A DNA stretch of 60,313 nt from NCBI GenBank assembly GCA_964535125.1, contig CAZHSN010000001.1, forward strand, positions 1-60,313, written 5' to 3'. A program made the position numbers and the translations under genes. Shown here piece by piece: positions 1-8,607 of the stretch (the stretch's first letter is position 1; every line of letters begins with the position of its first letter). The DNA comes from CAZHSN01 sp964535125 (GTDB lineage Bacteria; Armatimonadota; HRBIN16). The notes beneath the pieces were generated by a model. It saw nothing but the letters and a program-made list of their open reading frames with translations, had not been told where the DNA came from and ran no database searches.

Positions 1-472
1 GGTCATCGTTGTACCGGGATACGAACTCGCGCACATATTCGACTCCCAGCCGATGGGACTCGGTGCGCGGGTCTAGCATGGCGAGTCGTGGCTCTCCGGT
101 ATAAGCCGGCCAAGTGCCGCGCATATTGAATGAGGGGATCAACCCGATCCGTCGCGCACGGCAGTATTCGATCACTTCGGACATCTGCCGCCAGTAGTCC
201 GCCTTGTTGACGGTGTACAGCTGATCGATTCCCTTGGGATAGCCCGGATTCGCAAAGAACCGGATGAACGCGATGCGTCGTTCGGACGCATCGGCGACCG
301 CTGCCATCATGGCTTGACGTGCCTGCTCTGCCGCTCCGTAGATCTCGCCGATGTGATGCCACGTGCCGTTCCATGCTTGATGCAGGTGCGGGATGTTGAC
401 CCCGATGGCGCGGTACGGCCGGCCGTCCCAAACCAGTTCGGAACCCCGCGCACTGAGCAGTGACTTGGCCAT
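1..472 (-). CDS. GH5-like (cellulase-family) glycoside hydrolase, N-terminal part
   Basis: The gene runs off the left edge, so only about 157 N-terminal residues are visible. The ATG (470-472) follows a good ribosome binding site (AGAAGGAG). The protein opens with MAKSLLSARGSELVWDG, then RPYRAIGVNIPHL, the 'what is on the body, given this new setting' start seen in GH5-type cellulases and mannanases, where a short beta strand leads into the first barrel strand. Further on, FIRFFANPGYP and GLIPSFNMRG look like later barrel strands. There is no signal peptide, so it appears cytoplasmic. The catalytic glutamates would lie outside the window. It lies downstream of a sugar-ABC ATPase on the same strand. 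Family assignment rests on overall pattern only; another TIM-barrel hydrolase family is possible. Confidence 0.6.
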   Translation of the reverse strand, partial: MAKSLLSARGSELVWDGRPYRAIGVNIPHLHQAWNGTWHHIGEIYGAAEQARQAMMAAVADASERRIAFIRFFANPGYPKGIDQLYTVNKADYWRQMSEVIEYCRARRIGLIPSFNMRGTWPAYTGEPRLAMLDPRTESHRLGVEYVREFVSRYNDD

Positions 473-497
473 GGTGTATCTCCTTCTGATATGCAAC

Positions 498-522
498 GAA
501 GCCCCATGAACCATGGGGCTTC
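498..522 (-). terminator. Hairpin between ABC ATPase gene and GH5-like gene
   Basis: Perfect 11-bp inverted repeat (GAAGCCCCATG, loop AAC, CATGGGGCTTC) just after the ABC ATPase stop. No clear U-tract follows on the minus strand, so it may be a weak terminator or an mRNA-stabilising hairpin rather than a full intrinsic terminator. Confidence 0.5.
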
Positions 523-547
523 GATGGATGCGGTATGGATACCGGTT

Positions 548-1642
548 CTAGAACACCGCTTTCTCGGTTTCGGCATCGAATACATGGGCGCGGCCCATGT
601 CGGCCACGAACGGATGTGACACCGTCTCTTTGAGATCGGCTGTAGCATCCAGCGTGGCGATCAGGTTGACGCCTTTAGCCGCCAGATACGCCGTGACGGT
701 GGATCCCATGAGTTCCACGACATCAACGACCGCGTCAAACGGGGCTGCGCTGGCGGGCGCGTCCGCGGGAGCCATGATGTGTTCCGGTCGAATACCCAAT
801 ACGGCCTTGCGGCCGGCCATCGGTTTCAACACGGCCGAACGATCGGCAGGGAATGGCAACCTGAGTTGACCGTTCACCGCAGCCATAACGTCTCCCTGCT
901 GCTCCAGAGTGACATCAACAAAGTTCATCGGGGGGGTGCCGATGAAGCCGGCCACAAACACGTTGGCTGGGTGGTTGTAGATATTGATCGGTGTGTCCAC
1001 CTGCTGCAGCAACCCATCACGCATCACGGCGATGCGGTCTCCCATGGTCATCGCTTCCACCTGGTCGTGCGTTACGTAGATGGTAGTGACGGCCAGTCGA
1101 CGTTGCAGTTTGATCAACTCGGCGCGTGTCTGCACGCGCAACTTCGCGTCGAGGTTGCTCAACGGTTCGTCCATCAGAAAGACTTGCGGGTTGCGCACAA
1201 TCGCCCGTCCCAGTGCGACTCTCTGCCTCTGTCCACCGGAAAGCTGCTTCGGCTTCCGCTCCAGCAGGCCATCCAATCCCAGCAATCCGGCGGCCTCCTG
1301 TACGCGCTGCTTGATCTCCTCGCGTGGGATCTTGCGCATGCGCAACGCAAAAGCCATGTTGTCGTAGACGGACATGTGCGGGTACAGAGCGTAGTTCTGA
1401 AACACCATCGCCATGTCGCGGTCCTTGGGAGGCACATCATTCACCACACGGTCGCCGACCAGAATTTCCCCTGATGTGGCTTCTTCCAGCCCGGCAATCA
1501 TGCGCAGCGCTGTGGTCTTGCCGCAGCCTGACGGACCGACCAGCACCAGGAACTCCTTGTCATGGATTTCCAGATCTAATGCGTTGACGGCCACAACGGT
1601 GTTGAACTTCTTGGTCAGCTTGCGCAGTGTGACAGATGCCAC
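548..1642 (-). CDS. Sugar ABC transporter ATP-binding protein (UgpC/MsmX/MalK family)
   Basis: 364 aa, the normal length for ATPases of carbohydrate uptake (CUT1) transporters. It hydrolyses ATP to drive sugar import and sits on the cytoplasmic face of the membrane. Visible motifs are Walker A GPSGCGKTT (36-44), the Q-loop (VFQNYALYPHM, near 82), signature LSGGQ (134-138), Walker B FLMDEP (155-160) and the H-loop His192. A C-terminal regulatory TOBE/MalK-type domain follows (VLGIRPEHI near 280). No permease or binding protein is adjacent, which is common for MsmX-like ATPases that serve several transporters. The substrate cannot be read from the sequence; a GH5-like hydrolase gene follows downstream. 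Confidence 0.93.
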   Translation of the reverse strand: MASVTLRKLTKKFNTVVAVNALDLEIHDKEFLVLVGPSGCGKTTALRMIAGLEEATSGEILVGDRVVNDVPPKDRDMAMVFQNYALYPHMSVYDNMAFALRMRKIPREEIKQRVQEAAGLLGLDGLLERKPKQLSGGQRQRVALGRAIVRNPQVFLMDEPLSNLDAKLRVQTRAELIKLQRRLAVTTIYVTHDQVEAMTMGDRIAVMRDGLLQQVDTPINIYNHPANVFVAGFIGTPPMNFVDVTLEQQGDVMAAVNGQLRLPFPADRSAVLKPMAGRKAVLGIRPEHIMAPADAPASAAPFDAVVDVVELMGSTVTAYLAAKGVNLIATLDATADLKETVSHPFVADMGRAHVFDAETEKAVF

Positions 1643-1683
1643 GGTCTATACCCCCGGTTGATTACATCGCGCTATTCACTGGC

Positions 1684-1713
1684 ATGATACGTGTGTCCTT
1701 CGGCCAGTGTCAA
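1684..1713 (-). promoter_or_regulatory. Predicted promoter of the sugar-ABC ATPase gene
   Basis: On the minus strand TTGACA (1708-1713) is followed after 18 bp by TATCAT (1684-1689), a good match to a housekeeping promoter. The start would fall roughly 35 bp before the ATG at 1642. Confidence 0.5.
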
Positions 1714-1741
1714 GGCAGGCCGTATGTGATAGGGCTAACGT

Positions 1742-1747
1742 TATAAT
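1742..1747 (+). promoter_or_regulatory. Possible -10 element upstream of the rfbD-like gene
   Basis: A perfect TATAAT lies 32 bp before the ATG at 1780. No recognisable -35 hexamer is found at 16-18 bp spacing, so this is tentative. Confidence 0.3.
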
Positions 1748-1779
1748 ATACAAAGGTGTACAAAGGAGGCGGCGTTCAG

Positions 1780-2658
1780 ATGGCTCGCAAGGTACTGGTG
1801 ATCGGCGCCAGCGGCATGCTGGGTACTGACTTGGTTCAACGACTTGGCGCCAGCGCGCAGGTGCTCTGTGCTGCAGAGGACCGTGGTGACTATGTGATCG
1901 ATATCACGCGCCCGGCCGACGCCCTGAGCTGTATCCAGGAGGCGTCGCCCGATGTGGTAGTGCTGACTGCCGCATTCACCAACGTGGATGGCTGTGAGAC
2001 CGATCCTGACACGGCGCACCGCATCAACGCGTATGGCGCCGGTGTCGTCGCATCTGTGTGCGCCAAACGGGGCATTCCGCTGATGCACATCAGCACCGAT
2101 TTTGTTTTCGATGGACACAGCACGGAGCCATACACCGAATGGGCGGAACCAGCACCGTTGGGTGTATATGGCAGAAGCAAGCTGGAAGGGGAGAGATGGG
2201 TTCGGGAAGTCTGCCCGGCGCACTGGATTGTGCGCACCGCCTGGCTGTTCGGACGGAACGGCAGATGTTTCCCGCGTTCTATTCTGCGTGCAGCCCGAGA
2301 TCACAAGCCGTTGCGTGTGGTGAGTGATCAGGTGGGGTCCCCCACCTATACACGCGATCTGGCCGAGGTGTTGGCAGGCCTCATCGAGGCCGAAGCCCCC
2401 TTCGGCACGTATCACGCTGTGAACGCAGGCGAAACCAGTTGGCACGGATTCGCGGAGGAGATCCTGCGTCAGGCAGGTATCCACTGTTCGGTGGAACCCA
2501 TCCCATCCGATGCCTACCCGTCGCCGACCCGGCGTCCTGCTTATTCGGTGCTGGCCACCGATCGCCTGCGTTGGGCCGGCATCGGTTCGCTGCGCCCTTG
2601 GGATGAAGCGTTGGGCGCTTTTCTGGCGGAGATACGTTCTGAACTCACGGGAGAATAA
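1780..2658 (+). CDS. rfbD: dTDP-4-dehydrorhamnose reductase-like protein (RfbD/RmlD family)
   Basis: 292 aa, the normal family length. RmlD reduces dTDP-4-keto-L-rhamnose with NAD(P)H to dTDP-L-rhamnose, used in surface polysaccharides; it is cytoplasmic. Visible are the Rossmann motif VIGASGMLG (near the N-terminus), STDFVFDG, and YGRSKLEGE carrying the catalytic Tyr-x-x-x-Lys. The ATG at 1780 is preferred over an in-frame GTG at 1756 because AAAGGAGG lies just upstream of it. No rmlA, rmlB or rmlC is adjacent, so the substrate is inferred from family only. It ends 5 bp before ileS, which suggests cotranscription. Confidence 0.82.
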   Translation: MARKVLVIGASGMLGTDLVQRLGASAQVLCAAEDRGDYVIDITRPADALSCIQEASPDVVVLTAAFTNVDGCETDPDTAHRINAYGAGVVASVCAKRGIPLMHISTDFVFDGHSTEPYTEWAEPAPLGVYGRSKLEGERWVREVCPAHWIVRTAWLFGRNGRCFPRSILRAARDHKPLRVVSDQVGSPTYTRDLAEVLAGLIEAEAPFGTYHAVNAGETSWHGFAEEILRQAGIHCSVEPIPSDAYPSPTRRPAYSVLATDRLRWAGIGSLRPWDEALGAFLAEIRSELTGE

Positions 2659-2663
2659 CACAC

Positions 2664-5414
2664 GTGGAATATGACAAGACAGTAAACCTGCCCAAGACCG
2701 CTTTCCCAATGAAAGCGGATTTGGTACGCCGGGAACCCCAATTTCAACAGATATGGGCGCGCGAGCAGGTCTATCAGAAACTGGCTGCCCGCAACACGCC
2801 GAAGGGGCGTTTTGTTCTGCACGATGGCCCGCCCTACTCGAACGGCGACATCCACATGGGCCATGCGATGAACAAGATCCTGAAAGATATCGTGGTGAAG
2901 TCACACGCGCTGGAGGGGTATGCCACCCCATACGTGCCGGGATGGGACAACCACGGTCTGCCGATTGAGAACGAGGTCTCGCGGGAGTTCCGGCGCAAGC
3001 ATCAGCAGCCTGATCGGCTTACATTGCGTCGGCGCTGCCGGGAGTATGCCGCCGGTTTTGTACAGCGCCAGCGCGAGCAATTTGAACGGCTTGGCGTTTT
3101 GGGGGACTGGGACCACCCGTATCTCACCATGGACGCCCATTTTGAGGCAACCATCGTACGTGTCTTCGGTGAGATGGTGCGTGGTGGCTACATCTACCGT
3201 GGCTTGAAGCCGGTGATGTGGTGCCCCGACTGCGAGACCGCACTGGCTGATGCGGAGATTGAGTACCATACACACACATCGCCCTCCATCATGGTGGCCT
3301 TCACGCTGAAGTCCGATCCAGACGGGGTGTTTGGTTCGGACAGGACCGGGCGGGTGCTGATCTGGACCACAACTCCATGGACCATACCGGCCAATATGGC
3401 GGTCGCGGTGCATCCGGACGAAGCGTATGTGCTGGTGGACGCAGGTCCGTACCGGTATCTGCTGGCCGAAGCGCTGCTTGAGCCCGTAATGGAACGATGT
3501 GGTATTTCCGAATACACACCTGTCGCCACTGTTACAGGCAACGCACTGAGCCAACTGGTCTTCTCCCATCCGCTGTATGACCGTGAGTCGCCAGTGGTAC
3601 TGGCCAGCTATGTGACCATGACGGATGGCACCGGCGTGGTGCATACCGCACCGGGGCATGGCGCTGATGACTTCCAGACCGGAATGACGTTTGGATTAGA
3701 TCCGTACTGTCCGGTAGATGCTCACGGGCGTTTCATGCCCGGTGTGGGGGAACGTATCGAAGGCGTGCGTGTACAGGAGGCCAACCAGTTGGTGATCGAC
3801 TGGCTGGACGAGTCTGGCGCGTTGATGGCCCACGAACCGTATGAACATCAGTACCCGTATTGCTGGCGTTGCCACAATCCGCTGATCTACCGCGCCACGG
3901 TGCAGTGGTTCATGAACATCGACCATAACGGTCACCGACAACGCTGTCTGGAACAGATCGAGTCGGTGCAATGGTTCCCGCGTCAAGGACAGAACCGCAT
4001 CAAGGCCATGGTTGAGGGACGTCCGGACTGGTGCCTGAGCCGACAGCGTAGTTGGGGCGTCGGTATACCCGCGTTTCACTGTGCCGACTGCGGGCACTCC
4101 GTGCTGGACCATACCGTGATTGAGCGCGTGGCGGACATCATGGAGTCGCGCGGGTCGGACGTGTGGTATGAAGAGCCGGCCGCATTCTTCTTGGGCGACT
4201 ACCGATGTCCGGCATGCGGAGGCGGCCGTTTCGAAAAGGAGACAGACATCCTGGATGTTTGGTTCGACAGCGGCTCAACACATCGCGCCGTATTGGAGGC
4301 CAGGGACGAACTGCAATGGCCGGCTGATGTGTACCTTGAGGGATCGGACCAGCACAGAGGCTGGTTCAACAGCAGTTTGATGATTGCCGTTGCCACACGT
4401 GGTGCTGCTCCGTATCGCCAAGTCATCACCAGCGGATGGATGCTGGATGGTGAAGGAAAGGCGATGCACAAATCGCGCGGCAACGTGATCGCCCCGAAAG
4501 ATGTGATCAACAAGTACGGCGCCGATGTGCTGCGGCTTTGGGTCTCTGGCTGCAACTACTTCGAAGATGTGCGCATGTCCTACGAACTAATGGATCGTGT
4601 TGCGGAGTCGTATCGCCGCATTCGTAACACCATGCGGTTCATACTGGGCAACCTGTCTGACTACGATCCGGAGACGGATACGGTTGCCGAGGAGGCCATG
4701 CATCCATTGGATCGCTGGGCGTTGGCTGCTGTACGTCAGACTGCGGCCGAATGCCGTGCGGCGTATCAAGTGCATGAGTTCAACCGCGTCTTTCATGCGC
4801 TGCACAACGTGTGCGCTGTGGAACTGAGCAGCTTCTACCTGGATGTGCTTAAGGACCGCCTGTATGCGGAATTTGCCGCCTCACACCTGAGACGGTCGGC
4901 CCAGACGGCGTTGAGCGCCATCGCCCGGCTGCTGACTCAGTTGATGGCGCCCATACTGTCGCACACTGCAGAGGAAGTCTGGCAGTTGCTGCCGGACAGC
5001 GCCAAAGAACCGAGCGTCTTTTTATCGGTCTATGCGGAGCCTATACATGAGGCCGATGAGGCGGTCTTGGCATCCTGGCAACCGGTGATCGATCTGCGCA
5101 CGGAAGTGAACCGCGCCCTGGAAACGGCGCGGCAGGAGGGACAGATCAAGCGGTCTCAGGATGCACGCGTCTCCATCAGCGTACCGAATGAGCTGCATGA
5201 ACAGCTTACACCGTTCACATCCATGCTGAGCGAACTGCTGATGGTCTCGGAATGCACCGTCACGGAAGCGCAGGAAGACGCAGTACACGTCTCTGTCTCG
5301 GTAGCGGACGGCGCAAAGTGCCCGCGGTGCTGGCGAATCTGCGGCGATATCGGTGCGGACAGCGCGTTTCCTGATGTCTGTGGTCGATGCGCCGGCGTAC
5401 TGGCCATTCTGTGA
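2664..5414 (+). CDS. ileS: Isoleucyl-tRNA synthetase
   Basis: 916 aa class I synthetase that charges tRNA-Ile in the cytoplasm. The HIGH motif is HMGH (64-67), inside a stretch typical of IleRS (PPYSNGDIHMGH). The KMSKS loop appears as the variant AMHKSRGN near residue 600. The editing domain (TTPWTIPANMA) and the sequence DVWFDSGSTH are present. The C-terminus carries the zinc-binding cysteines of the bacterial type (CPRCWRICG ... CGRC). The GTG start is supported by GGGAG upstream and by the conserved N-terminal start (YDKTVNLPKT). It overlaps the following lspA by a few bases. Confidence 0.97.
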   Translation: MEYDKTVNLPKTAFPMKADLVRREPQFQQIWAREQVYQKLAARNTPKGRFVLHDGPPYSNGDIHMGHAMNKILKDIVVKSHALEGYATPYVPGWDNHGLPIENEVSREFRRKHQQPDRLTLRRRCREYAAGFVQRQREQFERLGVLGDWDHPYLTMDAHFEATIVRVFGEMVRGGYIYRGLKPVMWCPDCETALADAEIEYHTHTSPSIMVAFTLKSDPDGVFGSDRTGRVLIWTTTPWTIPANMAVAVHPDEAYVLVDAGPYRYLLAEALLEPVMERCGISEYTPVATVTGNALSQLVFSHPLYDRESPVVLASYVTMTDGTGVVHTAPGHGADDFQTGMTFGLDPYCPVDAHGRFMPGVGERIEGVRVQEANQLVIDWLDESGALMAHEPYEHQYPYCWRCHNPLIYRATVQWFMNIDHNGHRQRCLEQIESVQWFPRQGQNRIKAMVEGRPDWCLSRQRSWGVGIPAFHCADCGHSVLDHTVIERVADIMESRGSDVWYEEPAAFFLGDYRCPACGGGRFEKETDILDVWFDSGSTHRAVLEARDELQWPADVYLEGSDQHRGWFNSSLMIAVATRGAAPYRQVITSGWMLDGEGKAMHKSRGNVIAPKDVINKYGADVLRLWVSGCNYFEDVRMSYELMDRVAESYRRIRNTMRFILGNLSDYDPETDTVAEEAMHPLDRWALAAVRQTAAECRAAYQVHEFNRVFHALHNVCAVELSSFYLDVLKDRLYAEFAASHLRRSAQTALSAIARLLTQLMAPILSHTAEEVWQLLPDSAKEPSVFLSVYAEPIHEADEAVLASWQPVIDLRTEVNRALETARQEGQIKRSQDARVSISVPNELHEQLTPFTSMLSELLMVSECTVTEAQEDAVHVSVSVADGAKCPRCWRICGDIGADSAFPDVCGRCAGVLAIL

Positions 5415-5884
5415 ACCGATCCTGGTATGCGCCTATCGTTGCGTTGATCCTTATGGCCGATCAACTGACGAAGTGGTTGGCTGTACAGCAGCTCTCTGAC
5501 GGCGCCCGCTTTCCGCTGGCGCCCGGTCTGCTGTGGTTTGAACTGGTGCATAACAGGGGTGTCGCATTCGGCATGATGCAGGGCGCTCGATGGCCCATCA
5601 TCGTCTGGACGGTGATACTCATCGGCGCCCTGTCCGTCTGGGTGTGGCGCAGCCGCTCTCCGTCGGGTTTTGACCTGACTTGCGCCGCGATGGTGTCCGG
5701 CGGTGCGCTGGGAAACCTCATTGACCGAGTGCGGTTGGGTTACGTAATCGATTTCATCGCGGTACCCCGCTGGCCTGTGTTCAACATTGCCGACAGTTGC
5801 ATCAGCGTGGCTGCCGTTCTTTGGGCTGTACACGCGTTACGGATTACCAGTCATAAGGACCAAGCAGGCCATGTCAGACGTTGA
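5411..5884 (+). CDS. lspA: Lipoprotein signal peptidase (signal peptidase II)
   Basis: 157 aa inner-membrane aspartic protease that removes the signal peptide from diacylated prolipoproteins. Four hydrophobic segments are visible. The conserved motifs are VALILMADQLTKW near the N-terminus, NRGVAFGM, GGALGNLIDRVRLG, VIDFI and FNIADSCI, the last two carrying the catalytic aspartates. The GTG at 5411 overlaps the ileS stop as GTGA, which suggests translational coupling. An in-frame ATG at 5387 would add eight residues and cannot be excluded. An ileS-lspA pairing is common in bacteria. The 3' end overlaps the next gene. Confidence 0.95.
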   Translation: MNRSWYAPIVALILMADQLTKWLAVQQLSDGARFPLAPGLLWFELVHNRGVAFGMMQGARWPIIVWTVILIGALSVWVWRSRSPSGFDLTCAAMVSGGALGNLIDRVRLGYVIDFIAVPRWPVFNIADSCISVAAVLWAVHALRITSHKDQAGHVRR

Positions 5885-7232
5885 ATCCCGCGTGCTATAC
5901 CATCCTGAGTCGCACAGGCTGAGCGGTCATGCGTTGATACAGGCATCTACCTGGCAGACAGCCATGGACCTGGTCCGGCCGGTGGCGCACTGGGATGCAC
6001 AGATGAAAGGACGCCGTTATCTGCGGCTGCATGCCGAGCGGTATGGACATCCACAGGTGTGCTACGCGCCAACCGCACAGACGCATCTGGGACTGTACTG
6101 CCATAACATGGGGGAGTTGCGTGCATCGGCCGTGTTGATGCAGATCATACGGCAACGGCATCCGGAATGGCGGATCACATTGATGAGTAAAGCGTTTGAG
6201 CCGCTCGAGTCCTGGGATAGTGTGTGTCCCGTTTTCGATGGGGCGATCTTGGGTCCGCTCAACGCACCGCGGTATGCGATGCGGACCTTTCGCGCTTTGC
6301 GACTCGATGCCTTGGTGACCGTGGAGTCCGATCTGCGCGCCTGGTGGAATATCACCGCCAAGCGACTGGGTATGGCGACCGCGTGGCTGGGCGGCGTGTG
6401 GTCCCCCAGGGAAGCCAATCGCCATCGAAACCCATGGATCTATCACGATCTGGCCATGCATATGGACCTGCTGGCGGTGCGCGATGAGGCGGATGCGCAG
6501 GCGATTATCGCGTATGGCGCTCCCTCTGAACGGATCCATGTGGTGGGTAATCTGCGCTACGACAGCGCCTGTCAAGCCCCACAGCCATCCGATGATCTTC
6601 GAGAGGCGGTACAGACAGTCGCCGGCGGGAGGCCCATCGTGACCGCCGGAAGCACTTATGCGGAAGAGGAGCAGGCGTTGACGGCGTTTGCGAAGCGATG
6701 TCGCGATCATGAACCGTCGGCGTTGCTGGTGATCGCTCCACGCAATCCGGAGCGCTCCCTGGAAACCGCGACGTGGTACCGCAATCAGGGGCTGAGAGTT
6801 GCGCTGCGGTCCGCTCCGGCTCCGGCGGATGTTATGGTACTGGACACGATGGGCGAACTCAGCGCGCTCTTCCATCTTTCATGCGCCGCGTTCATCGGGG
6901 GGACATTGGCCCCACGCGGGGGACACAACGCGATAGAGGCCGCAGCGGCCGGTATCCCGGTGGCTTATGGACCCAGCATTGAATCGGCCCCCGATGTGTT
7001 CCAGCGGCTGGCGGACGCAGGGGGCGGCGTGGCGGTCACCGATCCAGCGAGCCTGTCTGCCCAACTCACGCAGTGGCTGGAGCAACCAGCTGTGCGAATG
7101 GCTGCGGGTGATGCCGCCCGCAGGGCGCTGGAGCCGCTGCGTCACGCCTCGGTGCGGTGTGCCGACCTGCTGGATGCGCTGATCATATCCAGGCAGCAGA
7201 TGTCGTCTTCACACGAACAGTCTAGAACGTAG
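5871..7232 (+). CDS. KDO-transferase-like glycosyltransferase (WaaA/KdtA, GT30 family), divergent
   Basis: 453 aa. WaaA adds 3-deoxy-D-manno-octulosonic acid to lipid A at the inner membrane. The C-terminal half matches the family well: GNLRYDSA, TAGSTYAEEEQAL (family pattern GST-x-x-x-EE) and FIGGTLAPRGGHNAIEAAAAG. In the N-terminal half HNMGELRAS keeps the glutamate of the usual SVGE motif, and VTVESDLRAWWN replaces the usual ETELWPN stretch. The usual N-terminal membrane anchor is missing; instead there are about 70 unfamiliar soluble residues. The ATG at 5871 overlaps lspA by 14 bp. The donor sugar and acceptor cannot be stated, so I call it WaaA-like. Its 3' end overlaps the convergent TldE-like gene by 11 bp. 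Confidence 0.75.
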   Translation: MSDVESRVLYHPESHRLSGHALIQASTWQTAMDLVRPVAHWDAQMKGRRYLRLHAERYGHPQVCYAPTAQTHLGLYCHNMGELRASAVLMQIIRQRHPEWRITLMSKAFEPLESWDSVCPVFDGAILGPLNAPRYAMRTFRALRLDALVTVESDLRAWWNITAKRLGMATAWLGGVWSPREANRHRNPWIYHDLAMHMDLLAVRDEADAQAIIAYGAPSERIHVVGNLRYDSACQAPQPSDDLREAVQTVAGGRPIVTAGSTYAEEEQALTAFAKRCRDHEPSALLVIAPRNPERSLETATWYRNQGLRVALRSAPAPADVMVLDTMGELSALFHLSCAAFIGGTLAPRGGHNAIEAAAAGIPVAYGPSIESAPDVFQRLADAGGGVAVTDPASLSAQLTQWLEQPAVRMAAGDAARRALEPLRHASVRCADLLDALIISRQQMSSSHEQSRT

Positions 7233-8502
7233 TGCTGCTGGTGAACGCGAACCCCTCCACGATGGTCCACGGAATCACCGCGTCATCCTCCACACGAACC
7301 GCCTGACCTAAGGCAGAGACTCGCGGCAGAGTGCGTAACGGTGTTTCGTTAAAGCGCATGTGATGTACAGGCTCAGCGACGGCGCCATTACGAATCCGGA
7401 AGAGGCCGTCGCGCGTCATTCCTGTGAACAGCAGCTGCATCTCATCTACGGAACGGATGTACCAGAATCGATTGATGAGCAGGCCGTCTTCTACCTGCGA
7501 CACCAGTTCCTGCCAGGGCTGGTCGGACCCGGCCATCAGCAAATTGACAGGCCAACCGGTATATGGTTGGCCGGTGTGTTGCGCCCAATAACGCGAAGTA
7601 CAGAGTGATTGGATGGCGCCGTCGCTGATCCACTGTACCACCGGCACGGCCATACCGTCCGATGTGAACGGTGGACAGGAACAGACGGCTGACGACGGAT
7701 CTGAGTGTATACGCACAAGCGGGGAGGCCGCCTGATCCAGCCCGCGGTGAGATAAGGCGCTGCGCCCTTCGTCACGGGCGCGTGCATCCATCCCGTACCA
7801 CCACATGAACTGAAGATACTCGCCGAGTGCATGGGGACTCAAGACCACCGTATATTCACCCGGTTCGCAGGGGCTGCTGGGTGTCGATGGCGTCATCGAT
7901 ATGGCCACACGGGCGACTGCTTCCGCGTCGAGGTCGTGCACTTGGTCGGCATACGCTGCATCGAATCCCGATCCATCCGCGCTGTGTGTCGAACACTGCA
8001 GCCCGGCTTGACCCCCTTCCCAGAGATATCGGGCGCCGGCGGTGTTGGCGTGTATTCGAGTCTGATGCCGTTGCTCGACACGGCCGGCGACGGTCTTGCC
8101 TGCCTCCTTTCCGAGGCGCAGCATGCTGGCCGCTTTATCAGCCATCTGTTTTGGCGAGGCAGTAACCGGCGGGTTTCCAGAGACCGGTGAACACGCGTCA
8201 GGGTGAGGCGGCGGCAGGTATTCGGGATCCTCGGGGGCTGTAGCGGCCGCCTGACTGGCTCGGTGTACCAGTTGCTCTAACGCCGCAGTTTCCAGTGAAC
8301 TGACAGTGGCCGAACCCATACGCGCGCCCTGTCCTACAGACAGCGAGACACGGATTTGCCCGCGCGATCCGGTTTCGGACACGACGCTACGGGCCAGCCT
8401 GAGCCACTGGTGCGAGGTCTCCTCGATGTTGACCCAAGCATCCTTGCCGGACACCATACCCAGCACCCGTTCGGCCATCTGCATCAAGTAATCCCCGTTC
8501 AT
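7222..8502 (-). CDS. TldE/PmbA-like protein (peptidase U62 / TldD-PmbA family)
   Basis: 426 aa. Family members form TldD-TldE heterodimers that act as zinc proteases on unstructured or modified peptides; TldE is the subunit without the metal site. No HExxxH metal motif of TldD is seen, so the TldE/PmbA type is inferred. Family-like parts are EYTVVLSPHALGEYL, the strand RFWYIRSVDEMQLLFTGMTRDG, and the C-terminus IVEGFAFTSSTTF. The ATG at 8502 follows GGAGG; an upstream in-frame start at 8541 lacks such support. No TldD partner is adjacent. It lies downstream of the E1 fusion gene but behind a terminator-like hairpin. Its 3' end overlaps the convergent waaA-like gene. Confidence 0.78.
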   Translation of the reverse strand: MNGDYLMQMAERVLGMVSGKDAWVNIEETSHQWLRLARSVVSETGSRGQIRVSLSVGQGARMGSATVSSLETAALEQLVHRASQAAATAPEDPEYLPPPHPDACSPVSGNPPVTASPKQMADKAASMLRLGKEAGKTVAGRVEQRHQTRIHANTAGARYLWEGGQAGLQCSTHSADGSGFDAAYADQVHDLDAEAVARVAISMTPSTPSSPCEPGEYTVVLSPHALGEYLQFMWWYGMDARARDEGRSALSHRGLDQAASPLVRIHSDPSSAVCSCPPFTSDGMAVPVVQWISDGAIQSLCTSRYWAQHTGQPYTGWPVNLLMAGSDQPWQELVSQVEDGLLINRFWYIRSVDEMQLLFTGMTRDGLFRIRNGAVAEPVHHMRFNETPLRTLPRVSALGQAVRVEDDAVIPWTIVEGFAFTSSTTF

Positions 8503-8557
8503 GGCAGCCTCCGATTCGTATCGTCTACACACATGATACACGCCTCAGAAATGAACA

Positions 8558-8584
8558 CACGCCGCCCCAGACTGGAGCGGCGTG
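8558..8584 (-). terminator. Terminator-like hairpin after the E1 fusion gene
   Basis: An 11-bp stem (CACGCCGC... / ...GCGGCGTG) with a 5-nt loop. The only imperfect pair is G-U in the minus-strand RNA but C-A in the plus-strand RNA, which points to function on the minus strand. A mildly T-rich stretch (TGTTCATTTCT) follows. Confidence 0.5.
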
Positions 8585-8607
8585 CGCAGAACGGCAGCGA
8601 AAGGGGA

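Noticed and set aside
779..1474. 231-codon open frame on the plus strand opposite the ABC ATPase gene
   Set aside because: It is the antisense shadow of a strongly conserved gene and shows no recognisable motif.
1741..2931. 396-codon open frame opposite the rfbD-like gene and ileS
   Set aside because: Runs across two well-supported genes on the other strand.
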